A DNA stretch of 64,000 nt. Source: Erythroxylum novogranatense (taxonomy: Eukaryota > Streptophyta > Magnoliopsida > Malpighiales > Erythroxylaceae). A program made the position numbers and the translations under genes. Location of the stretch: assembly GCA_029891385.1 (NCBI GenBank), contig CM057228.1, positions 25,944,809 to 26,008,808 of the forward strand, written 5' to 3'. Positions 22,193 to 32,840 of the stretch are shown here, piece by piece; positions within the stretch are counted from its first letter, which is position 1; each line of letters opens with the position of its first letter. The notes beneath the pieces were generated by a model. That model saw only the letters and a list, made by a program, of their open reading frames with translations. It made no database searches and had not been told where the DNA came from.

Positions 22193-22839
22193 GTGAGTAA
22201 CCTAGTTGGTTCCTCAATATTTGTGTGTTTAATTTCGTACTTATGCCATGTGGATGAAATGGAGGGTTACGGTTTGTTTAAATTGGGATCGGATCATGGT
22301 GTCCAGAAGGACCGGTAACTTGTCATTGAAGTGTTAAATGTGTGAAATTGAATGTACATTTGGCATGTGAAATTGGCAATTGGGGCATGTGCATTGCATG
22401 CATAAAAGTATGATCAGATAAAGGCAATTGTGACCGGAGTAGCCACCGTATCAGGGCATATCACGCCCAACGTATATGAGAGCTTTAAGCTCAACGCACA
22501 GGACCTTAGGTCCAACGTATTCAGAGCCTCAGGCTCAATGTATCAGGGCATATCACACCCAACGTTTTCAGAGCCACTGACTCAACGCAATGTGCCCGTC
22601 ACTGGGACAGTTTTAGGCGTACGGTCACAACAACGAAAAGAAAATGGAAGTGTCACATGTGCATTGCATATGTATATGATGGACTGCAAATTGTGAAATG
22701 GGAAATGCATGTGATATTTTTGTAAATGTTATTGTGTGATTATGTGTATTTGATCTGTATATGCATGAATTGAGTGAACCATCGATGATGGTTTCTCATT
22801 GAGTTCGTAAACTCACCCAACATTGCTATTATTTTTCAG
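22193..22839 (+). other. Predicted leader intron in the LTR
   Basis: Donor CAG/GTGAGTAACC and acceptor ATTATTTTTCAG. The hairpin GAGTT-CGTA-AACTC (22801-22814) ends 25 nt before the AG, and CTCACCC in its 3' arm could serve as branch point. The intron also holds the hairpin AACCATC-GAT-GATGGTT (22778-22794) and the hairpin array below. Confidence 0.5.
22454..22617 (+). repeat. Array of short hairpins with AACGTA-like linkers
   Basis: Successive short dyads: GGGC..GCCC, GAGCTTTAAGCTC, GGACCTTAGGTCC, GAGCCTCAGGCTC, GGGC..ACCC, GAG..CTC and GCCC..GGG. Most are followed by AACGTA, AACGCA or AATGTA. Stems differ in sequence but still pair. A similar array is at 41287-41425. Confidence 0.75.
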
Positions 22840-23236
22840 GGATTGTCGAGTACCCCGTTAGTGAAACGGGAGTATGATTTCTACCAGAGAGACAAAGTTT
22901 GAAGTTGGGATCGGTTTCATGTCTGCATTTGAGTCATTCTGATTTTTATGAGTAAATGTGTATTTCCGCATATTTGTACTGTTATTCAGAGGGCCCAATT
23001 GATTAATTCTGTATTGTTATTTGTTTACTGAAATAGTATTTGATTGAAAATGTTTCATATTGCGAGCCCAAATTGTTTACCGATTTACGCGCACTCGATT
23101 GTATTCCAAAAGAAGAATGCATTACCGAGTTTTTGAATTGTTTGACTGCTCTAACATACCACCCTCGCGGGTCACGGGCTTAGATATCACCGTCGATGTC
23201 AGGTTCGGGTCTCGCTGGAGTGGGGTGCTACATTTG

Positions 23237-23249
23237 TGGTATAAGAGCC
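23237..23249 (+). other. Primer binding site (initiator tRNA-Met, one mismatch)
   Basis: TGGTATAAGAGCC lies four bases after the LTR end and differs at one base from the initiator tRNA-Met complement. Confidence 0.85.
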
Positions 23250-26200
23250 CAGAAGTATAATCTTACATGGGCATTCTGAGAAAAATGTGTCAAGTACATG
23301 CATTTAAGTCATGTCACGGCAGACAGTGACAACTGATACCCAGTCTAGCATATGAGTCACATGCATGGGCATGTATCAGTCGTTTAAGCGGTTAGAAATA
23401 GTGAGGAAATAAGAACAGGTTAGAATGTGATAAAAGGAAGTTGTGAATATTGTGGAATAAGGAAAAGTGTATGATTCGATTACACAAATGAAAATTTAGT
23501 GTATTGGTATTGGTGGGTATATTGTGAAATGCAATATCAGAGTTATAATGTGGTATATCCTTAAATGTGGAATAGATATAAACATAGAATTGTGGATTGA
23601 TAGAGGAAAGTAGAGAAGTATTAGAATTTACGAGATTTCAAGTGTATAAAGTGGATGAAAATAAAATGTCCTATGATCTAGAGAAGGTACAATTGGGTTT
23701 GATTTCTGTGAAGAGAGTTATGGATAATGATTTACGACCTTGAGTCAAATAGATTAAGAATGATTGTATATCTACGATACTGATTGGAGTGTGAAAATAC
23801 ATGGGTATGATGCATTAATGAAAGGATTGAAATGTAAGACACTAATAATGACAGATGAAAGAGTTGCCAAGGTTTAGTTGATTACCTGAGTAAATACACA
23901 CCTGATTATGGGAGCCCCATGGCAAGTAAAAAAAAATGAAGCTCAATTGTCTTATATGTGTAGAGATGACATGGGAAGAAATTGGTGAGTTCGTGGCTAA
24001 TTGTTAGTCATAGTCCCTATCGTTTAAAGTTCAATATGAGTTAGAATAAGAAACGAAAGTGATTAGAGTGATCAATTGGGAATGAATGGAGAGTGTTTAT
24101 GACCCTCACGATTGGGAACGACTGCAAAAAGGGAAAGTGTGGTCAAAATTAAATGAAAACAAAGTATCCTTAGCGTAAGTGACAAATTGGTATATTGACG
24201 TAATGATTTTCAATGGTATGTATCGTAATGAACAGTATTAAAGGAATGTTTTTGGTATGTGGATTATGGCATAGATTGATCTACATGGGATATTGAGTAT
24301 AACTGGAATTGATTTCCTCGGGTATTGAAAATGATTGACAAGAAATAATGACAATAGTTGATGAGTAGAAATTTCATAAATGGTATCGATGAAAATAGTA
24401 AGAAATCTTCTTTCAAAGAAGAATTTACTTGAATTAGGTACGATGATAAGATGATTTGATTTGCAAGTGATTAACGAAAGGACAATATAGGGATAAATTT
24501 GAAATGAATTACAAGTTAATTTGGGAGTCCTAATCTGAGCTGAGACCCAAGAGTAAGGAATAAAATCTGCTACTTAAAAGAGATGCCCTATGTTAAGTGC
24601 AAGGAATCCGATGTTGTAACAGGATTATTGATCATTAAGGAGATATTAGTCGCGAGTTTGAGGAGAATATTGATTCATAAATAATTTTGTAAGAATGTTC
24701 GAAAAGTATAAGTGGATTTGAAGAATGTGTTATTCAGCCAGTTTGTAATGACGGCAATAAATGGAAATATGTGGAGACACTAGTATCAGAATATGTTATG
24801 TTGAAACTGAGAAAATCATAAGAGAAATTTCCTCATTGGGGAGTTTAGGTATTTTAAGAGTTATTATGTTATTGACGAGTGACATGTCTTGATTGTGATT
24901 AGAATGGATAGTAACTATGATCACCGATGATTGGTTTAAGGCATTTGAAAAGTGAAAAAAAAGAATATGTTGCATAGTTGAGGAAATATGATGTCATGCA
25001 AGTTTCATGAAAGTGAGTCTTAACTAGATCAAATAAATTATGAATGACTTAGTATTTGGACGTGGCATATTGGGAGACTTAATGATGATAGAGGTAACGA
25101 TAAAATGTAAGGTTATAAGGGAATATATTTGGGATCTGGAGTTATTTAAATTAGCAGTATATTGGATACATCCAGAAATTGTTAAAGATTAAAATTCTTT
25201 GAGGAAAACGTGTGAATCATACGATTGATGAGTGTAAAAAGGAAACATTTGGAGAAAATTGCAAATTGAGTATTGATCGTATCGCTTTTATGTGGAGATT
25301 TTGCAATATATGTATGGAAATGTCCCAGTAAAGGTTAAGATGCAATTTGATGAACAATGTTGTGCGGGATATTTCTGAAAAGTTTGTAGATTTCATTGGT
25401 ATAAAAACATTTATGGATATGTCTATGAATATATAAATCGATAACGGTCACGAGATATTTTGGGAATTTGAAAGATTTGGAAAGGATTTTACGATTGAGT
25501 ATTTCACAATTAAGCTAGTGATGCAATTGACTGGATTGAATGGAAAAATTTAAGGGTAGAAGCTCATGAACTAAGCGATGAGATTATTAAATCTAGTGTG
25601 TTACTGAGTGCAAACTTTTGAGCTAGCAAGGGGGCAAAAAGAAAGTATTATTCGCTTTTGGAATTTCAGAAACTGGTGTTTGTGAAAAAGGTGAACAAAA
25701 CCCGAATTGAAGATTTAGAATTTGCGAACCTTATAAAAAAATTGTGAATGAATCCAATTTTGAGTGAATGATATTTTAGGATTGAATTAAGAGATATGGG
25801 TGATACCACTAAAGAAATTGTTAGAGAAATAGCGAGGAGCAATCAGAGCCCTATGGTTCAGTAAGAGTGAATTGGTGGTTTAGAGGGAAAAAAATCGAAT
25901 GATTATATGTGTGATTAACCAACAGCTTTGACTGTTGGAGACAAATGTAAAACTGGTATTTTTGGAGTTCATAGGGACATGAGATCAATGTATAGTTTAG
26001 ATTGATTGTGGTTATATCAATTGTTTTATTGGTGACACCATTTGAATAATGTACAATGTTGATAAGTGAAATGAATCTGTAATAGGGATTAAGAAATCCA
26101 AGGTAAATGGGGAAACTAAATTCGTGACTAAATGACCTCTATGTGATTGTGATGTTAATAGATGGGTAAGACAGTTTAAAACCAAAAAGATGATTCGGAT

Positions 26201-26457
26201 TTGTCAAATGTTACATGGATAGGATTAAGAAATATTGTTATAATTTGGTATATGTATTATTGATACCGACAGTGAAGAATTGCAAGTAATCATAAGAAAT
26301 CGGTTATGATAGTGTAAAGATTGAGAAAGGAAAAAGAGTGTGCTTGACAGGAATTGGTCATGTAGTGGAATAAGTAGGACACAGTATATAGTGATTGAAA
26401 CAATTCCCCAGTTTCTCGGATCAATCGTATATGAAATTTCGAAGACGAAATTTTTAT
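23250..26457 (+). other. Non-coding interior of the LARD-like element
   Basis: There is no recognisable gag, protease, RT or integrase over 3.2 kb. C is scarce and stops are dense in all frames. Faint similarity to RT (near 25830-25940) and to a chromodomain (near 26300-26380) is suggested by eye only and is not claimed. The last bases (26437-26457) resemble the DNA of a chromovirus pol tail. Confidence 0.7.
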
Positions 26458-26471
26458 TAGGAGGGGAGAAT
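26458..26471 (+). other. Polypurine tract of the LARD-like element
   Basis: AGGAGGGGAGAAT lies directly before the 3' LTR start TGTAACATCCC at 26472. Confidence 0.85.
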
Positions 26472-27091
26472 TGTAACATCCCGTCACCGATGGGAAGGTT
26501 ATATTGGTAAATTAGGACAGGATAGGATTTTACAGCATAATATCGATTGAACATTCATTTGGCCTTTAATTGTAGAGGATTGAGTCATTGGCACATGCAC
26601 ATATAGGTACATGCATTCATGACTTTCCCCGGCATTGAATTGTGTTTCTGATGTGCATTGTGAAATTGTGAATAATTAGGTTTGCTTTTGACTTATGGAG
26701 AATTGTGGAATAATTGGGAATTTCGGAAGAATTGGGTTTGAAAATGTGAATAGGAAATGGTTTAGAGTAATTGCTGATTGGTAGTGACTCTTCAGAATTT
26801 TTTTGGAAAATTCGGGAGAAATGTCCGGACCATAATTTTTCCGAGTGGCGGACTAATTGACTGCATAGTGCTAGAATAATTGATAAATGGCAATGAAAAG
26901 TTAGAATATATGATTTTAGGAATTTAATATGTCGAGCCATTGAAATTTGGAGACGAATTGGACTGGAAATGATATTGAAAAGAGAAAGAGATTTTAATGC
27001 TTTATGAGGATATGAGACAAATCTCTTATAAAATGCCTTAGGTTTCAAATGAAAGAAGGAAAAATCCTCTTCTCTTCTCCTAGGGCACGAT
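26472..27091 (+). repeat. 3' LTR of the LARD-like element, first part
   Basis: It matches 20324-20943, with roughly 5 differences per 90 bp in the stretch I compared. It is interrupted after CACGAT by the Copia element. Confidence 0.93.
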
Positions 27092-27542
27092 TGTAGGAAA
27101 ATCCCGGTGTGAGAATCACATGCCCACGGTGCGAAAAACAAAAATTTTTATTCCGGGACCTTCCCGAAAGCCAGGATCCATATGACTATATAACAAACTC
27201 AAACCATAACGACCAAAGGAGACCGTCTCTAACGGTATCCACGCAGAGATCGGAGAACCTAACCAGGACAAACCCTTTGACCCGGGAATAGCTAGAACAA
27301 ATTAAAGACTGCTAGATCTTACCTTTGTTCTTAGAGAGCTATGATCAACGATGAAGAAGGAGGAAGATGAAGCTTGGAGAATGATGATTGTCGTATGTCT
27401 TTGAGAGGAAGCTTGAAAAAATTTTTTTCAACTAACCTTCTCTCTATCAACGACGATCAACTCTCTTATCTTCTTAAGCCTTATGTCTTTAACTCTTTAA
27501 AGACATATTAAAATGCTAAGGTGGAGAAGCTTCCACGTTAGC

Positions 27543-27581
<39 letters not shown>

Positions 27582-28926
27582 TTAAAGATGATAAGGCTTC
27601 CTCTCCTTCATCCACGTGACACACATATATATTTATATTAATTAATTAATTCTTTAATTAATTAATCATATATATATATGTATATATCTGCTGAAGTGGT
27701 CCAGTCACACTGGGGTCAGTCCTACCGGCCTACCGGGTCCCGATATGGAAAAACCCACCGAAAACCTTTCTCAGCAATATCGATGTCGTGATCTCATCGG
27801 GATCCATTTAATCATGTTGCTCTCCAAATATTGGATCTCTATCCAAAACTATTTTACAAATTCTCCGAGATACTCTTATGCGTGTGACCCATTAGGTTCC
27901 TGGTTATGTTGGCCACTTAGATTAACACTTAATCTAAGCAAGTTATGAGCGGTATCTAGCAACACATCATGACCCCCAATTGACCAGAAAGTAATTGGTT
28001 TGACGAATGAACATATATTCATCATGAACCATATCACGAACCTTTCCATAGACAATTACCGTGCAATTCGTCCTTTCACCATGCTATACTCCACTTGGTT
28101 ATGAGTATGGGCAAAGTGTCAACTCTCACTAGACCGACTACGTCAAATCTAGTCCAAGTGATTTCAGTTCTTGTCCTGGGACTCATTACTTAATATGTCA
28201 ATGAAGACACTCTTCATGACATATGTATTCTGATCAGAGATTTCCTAGTAATGACCCTGATAAGAGGCCATGGGTATCATCTTCTGCTATCACAGAAGTG
28301 GTGAATCCTCTATTGGCTACTCAATTACCTTCGAATACCTCAAACTGTACCCAATCACCACCCTATGAGCGACCTCTGGAAGGCAACAAGGAATGGAGTC
28401 AAAGCACGTAATCAAGATTCAAGATATCCTCGAGTACCTCAAGTCTAAGGATACTTGCACCATTGCTATGATGAGATTATCACCGACATTGAATAGGACA
28501 TCCATGTGATGATCTCATAGCAGTCATCCAATGTACTTACTACCTCTAGTAAGCATCCACATCTCAACCCTAAATATCTCATATTTACGCTTCGAGATCC
28601 ACCGCTGATCAAATCAAGGAGCTTGAGATGTGTTAGTCTATCCGGACACCGATGTCCAGCCTCAAGAATCCTATGACTAGGATAATTTAGATATCTTGAC
28701 ATAATTGCACATGATAGGAATCTCATTAGTATGATCACATCATAATTTCCTTCATGCTATGTCATATATCAAGGACTTCATTAATTTGCTTATTGATCAA
28801 TATCAGTTCATAAATAATGAACAGCAAAGTAATGAAATATGCCTTTCTTTATTTATTCATAAAGTCTGTACACAACTTTGTATAAAACGCGCTAAAGGCG
28901 ATTTCCTTTAGGGCACTACTCTAACA
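27092..28926 (-). repeat. 3' LTR of the Copia element
   Basis: 1835 bp, including a TA microsatellite at 27547-27580. It is followed on the plus strand by AATCTCCCACTTGA (28927-28940), the reverse complement of the polypurine tract. Confidence 0.95.
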
Positions 28927-28941
28927 AATCTCCCACTTGAC

Positions 28942-30647
28942 CTAAAGCCAATTGCCTTGATATCTAATACCATAGGCGAGTACATGAGAAACAAAGTTCT
29001 TCTGTGACAATGGCTTTGTCAACGGATCAGCAATATTCTGTTCTATGAGAATTCTCTCTATCTGCACATCACCTCGACCAATGATCTCCCTTATCAAATG
29101 ACATCTGCGGAGTACGTGTTTGGATCGTTGATGAGACCTTGGTTCCTTTGCCTGTGCAATAGCCCCATTGTTGTCAAAACACAACTGTATGGGCCCATCA
29201 CTGCTAGGAACCACACCAAGTTCATAAATGAACTTCTTGATCCAAAATGCTTCCTTTGCTGCGTCTGAAGCGGCAATGTACTCTGCCTCGGTCGTTGAAT
29301 CAGCAGTCGTCTCTTGTTTGGAAGTCTTCCAACTGACTGCCCCGCCGTTCAGTGTGAATATGCAACCTGATTGGGATTTGGAATCATCCTTATCAGATTG
29401 AAAATCGCATCAGATACCCGCTCACTTTGAGATCTCCATCTCCATATATCAAGAAAACATCCTTAGTCCTTCGCAAGTACTTCAGGATATTCTTGACAGC
29501 CATCCAGTGACCCTCACCAGGATCCAATTGGTATCTTCTCGTAACACTTAGAGCATATGATACATCGGGTCTCGTACATAGCATAGCATACATGATAGAT
29601 CCTACCGCAGATGCATACGGGATCATATCCATGCGCATCCTCTCATCTTGTGTCTTAGGACATAAAGATTTTGAGAGTGTTATCCCATGAGTGATGGGAA
29701 GGTACCCTCTCTTGGATTGTTCTATGTTAAACCTCTTTAGCATCTTGTATATGTACGTTGATTATGAAAGACCAAGCAATCTTTTTGATCTATCTCTATA
29801 GATCCTTATCCCAAGGATATAAGTTGCTTCACCAAGGTCTTTCATGGAAAATTGTTTGGATAACCAAATCTTCACTGATTGTAGCATCGAGACATCGTTT
29901 CCTAGTAATAATATGTTATCTACATATAGCACAAGGAATACGATTGCAGTCCCATTAACCTTCTTATACACACATTGTTCATCCGGATTTTGTGAGAAAC
30001 CAAACTCTTTGATTACCTCATCAAAACGGATATTCCAACTCTTCGATGCTTGCTTCAATCCATAGATGGATTTTGAAGCTTGCATACCTTTTCGCCATCA
30101 TAGAGATGAAGCCCTCGTGTTATGTCATATACACATCCTCGCCTAGATTCCCATTTAGAAAGTCGTCTTCACATCCATTTGCCATATCTCATAATCATAA
30201 TGAGTGGCAATGGCTAGAGTATCCTAATGGATTTAAGCATTGCTATTAGGTCAAGGTCTCGTCAGAGTCAACTCCTTGTCTTTGACGAAAACCTTTAGCC
30301 ACAAGCCTTGCTTTATAGGTAATTACATTACCATCCATGTCGGTTTTCTTTTTGAAAACCCATTTACACCCTATGGGTTTTATTCCTTCGGGTGCCTCAA
30401 CCAAAGTCCATACTTGGCTTTCATACATGGAATCCATTTCAGATTTCATGGCATGAAGCCATTTCTCAGACTCTGAACTCTTCAGAACCTCTTCGTAGGT
30501 GGTAGGCTCATTATCTTCTATGAGCAATACGTCATTCTGTTTATTCACAAGAAATCCATATCTCTTGGGAACAGAGCGTATCCTACGTGACCTACGAACT
30601 TCGTGTGTTGTAGAAGGTTGAACTGTTACTTCATCCGTATGAGTCAC
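28942..30647 (-). pseudogene. Copia reverse transcriptase and RNase H, frame-broken
   Basis: In minus-strand order: an RT N-terminal block with WVFKKKTDMDGN and YKARLVAKGF (30246-30647), the finger-palm block SIYGLKQASKSWN and the catalytic box read as YVDNILL instead of YVDDILL (29762-30085), CTRPDVSYAL and the connection domain (29393-29743), and RNase H ending FDNNGAIAQAKEP then ADPLTKPL (28942-29214). It would copy the element RNA to DNA. The Asp to Asn change in the catalytic box and several frameshifts make it inactive. Confidence 0.9.
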
Positions 30648-30864
30648 AGTTTGTGTTCAGCAATTGATTCAAGGTCTGTTCGAGCATCTTGAACTTCTTC
30701 AAGTTCTATTTTGCTCCCACCGCCTTCTTGTAAAAGAAACTCTTTTCTAAAAGACAGCATGCTTTGAAACAAACACCTTTTGTTCCTCAAGAAGGTAGAG
30801 CCGATATCCCATTGTTTCTTTAGGATATCCTACTTAACAAACACTTGTCGATTTTGCATCAAGT

Positions 30865-31728
30865 TTATCCGACCGTGTCCGCTTCACATAAGCGGGACAA
30901 CCCCAAACTTTCAAATGAGTAAGATAGGTCTTTGTTAGTCCACATCTCATATGGAGTAACATCAACTGCTCGATGGAACTCGCTTAGCAAGTAAACAAAT
31001 TGCCTCGATTGCATACCCCAAAAGATTTTGGTAACTTTGCAAAGCCCATCATTGATCGTATCATGTCTAACAAGGTTTGATTTCTCCTTTCGCCACACCA
31101 TTATGTCAGGTGTAAGGAGGAGTCCATTGAGATAAAATCCCATTATCTCGAGATAATCCAAAACTCTTGGTATAAGTATTCCCACCACGATCCGATCGTA
31201 ATGTCTTGATACTTTTCCCAAGTTGGTTTTCTACTTCATTTCTGAATTGTTTGAACTTTTCAAATGCTTCAGATTTGTATCTCATCAGATACAGGTACCC
31301 ATATCGAGAATAATCATCGATAAAGGTAATGAAGTAAAGACAACCACTTCTAGCATGGATGGACATCGACCACATACATCCGAATGTATTAAGTCTAATA
31401 CTCCATCGCTTCGCTCACCCTTTCCCTTAAAGGGCAACTTAGTCATCTTGCCTAATAAACAAGATTCACATGTGTCATATGATTCATAATCAAATGACCC
31501 TAAACTTCCACTCTTATGGAGCTTAGCTATGCGTCTCTCATTTATATGGCCAAGACGACAATGCCATAAGTAAGTTGATTTTAAATTATCTCGTTTATGT
31601 CTTTTCGTGTCATTGACATTCATAATTGGATGTGACATATCTAATATGTAAATTCCATTGCATAATGTACCAGTACCATAAAGCATTCCATTCAAACTAA
31701 TAGAACAACCATTGCTACTAAAAGTCAA
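30865..31728 (-). pseudogene. Copia GAG-pre-integrase and integrase core, frame-broken
   Basis: The zinc-binding block with WHCRLGHINERR and CESCLLGK (31285-31728) precedes the integrase catalytic core: HSDVCG, FIDDYSRYGYLY and LRSDRGG (31106-31400). A further core fragment with VDVTPYEMW lies at 30900-31000. The domain inserts the cDNA into the genome. Three frames are needed to read it. Between it and RT, 30648-30864 holds only decayed linker. Confidence 0.88.
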
Positions 31729-32003
31729 ATGGAAACCAAATTCTATTTAAACAAGAAATGCATAATATGTTCTTTGTTAAAACCGTACAAAATAACATTC
31801 ATCCAATTTAATTACAAGCCCAGTGGGGAGTGACAAAAGTAAGTGCCTACGGCTAATGCAGAACTCTTGCTCCATTTCCCACACGCAGTCAAGTTCTCCT
31901 TCACGAGTCGCTCATCGTCCTCGAGGCCTCGTGATATCATTGCATATATGTGAGCCACAACCGTATCTAATACCTATATGTTATGATCGAAATAAGATTA
32001 ACC
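31729..32003 (-). other. Copia gag-integrase linker (protease region expected), decayed
   Basis: The protease should lie here, but I can find no convincing DTGA or DSGA-type motif. The stretch looks shortened. Confidence 0.4.
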
Positions 32004-32840
32004 TCAATGACAAACATACCGAAGAAGTCGAGGCATCCGATGCCTTCTTCGCTTCAATTCTTCCAGATAGACTTTATAGCCTCTTCCGGTGGCGGCCTTG
32101 CCACAATGGAAGCAAGTTCCTTTGGTGCGTCTCTTTGGTTTTTTCTTCGCTATAATTCCTTTCGGTTTCTTAGACCTCTTCTTCTTGATTTCTTTTCTTG
32201 GAACCGAAGAAGAGTCCACCATAAGCACTTGCTTGCTATCCTTCTTGATAGCTTGCTTTCATTGCCTCGAAAGCAGATTGATCAACTCGTGGATTGTCGT
32301 GGATACTTGATTCATCCGATAGTTTAACACAAACTGTGAATAACTATCAGACAATCCAACTAGAATTAAGTCAACACTTAATTCATAATCAATGACAAAA
32401 CCTAAGACAACCAACCTCTCAATATACCCATTCATCTTCAGTGCATACTGCACTGCAGATGAACCTGGAGTCATCTTAGTAGTGAAGAGTAATCTCGAGG
32501 TCTCGAACCTTTCAGACCGAGCTTGCTCATCAAACAACTCCCTAAGATGAAACACTATGGTATTAGCATCCATAGACTCATGCTGCTTCTACAGCTCTGG
32601 TGACATCGAGGCCAGAATGATACAGGTAGCCATGTCACTGTCTTTGAGTTGCTTACGATATGTTTTCTGATCCTCATCAGAAGCATCAACAGCAGGTGGA
32701 TCAGGAAGTGGAACATCTAGGACATATCCAGTTCCTCGGATCGAGAACAATTTCGATTTCACCAATCGAGAAAATTTGGTCCGATTAATTTGTTTCAGGT
32801 CCATTAGTGAGCGCAAGTTCACACTAGAAGTCATCTTCAA
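32004..32840 (-). pseudogene. Copia gag with zinc knuckle, frame-broken
   Basis: Start MKMTSSVNLRSLMDLKQINR (32840 downward) with DSDMATCIILASMSPEL is followed by the helical gag block LRELFDEQARSERFETS and LSDSYSQFVLNYRMN (32259-32573). A basic stretch and the knuckle CFHCGKAATGRGYKVY (32004-32228) follow, the latter lacking the canonical GH and final Cys. Gag would package the RNA. Confidence 0.85.

Larger units (their letters stand above)
20324..23232 (+). repeat. 5' LTR of the LARD-like element
   Basis: TGTAACATCCC start, GGTGCTACA end, 2909 bp. It has a TATA (20879), a donor-like GTAAGT (21136), a CpG dyad cluster (21284-21535) and a leader intron (22193-22839) with structured sequence. 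Confidence 0.93.

Noticed and set aside
22454..22617. tRNA or snRNA gene cluster
   Set aside because: Stems are 4-6 bp with tiny loops. There is no cloverleaf, A/B box or Sm-site arrangement.
25830..26380. Decayed reverse transcriptase and chromodomain in the LARD-like interior
   Set aside because: Resemblance by eye needs many indels. Without a profile alignment I cannot distinguish it from chance.
27109..28411. Frames conserved between 27109-28411 and 34922-36245
   Set aside because: They lie within the two Copia LTRs, so their similarity is LTR duplication and does not imply a protein.
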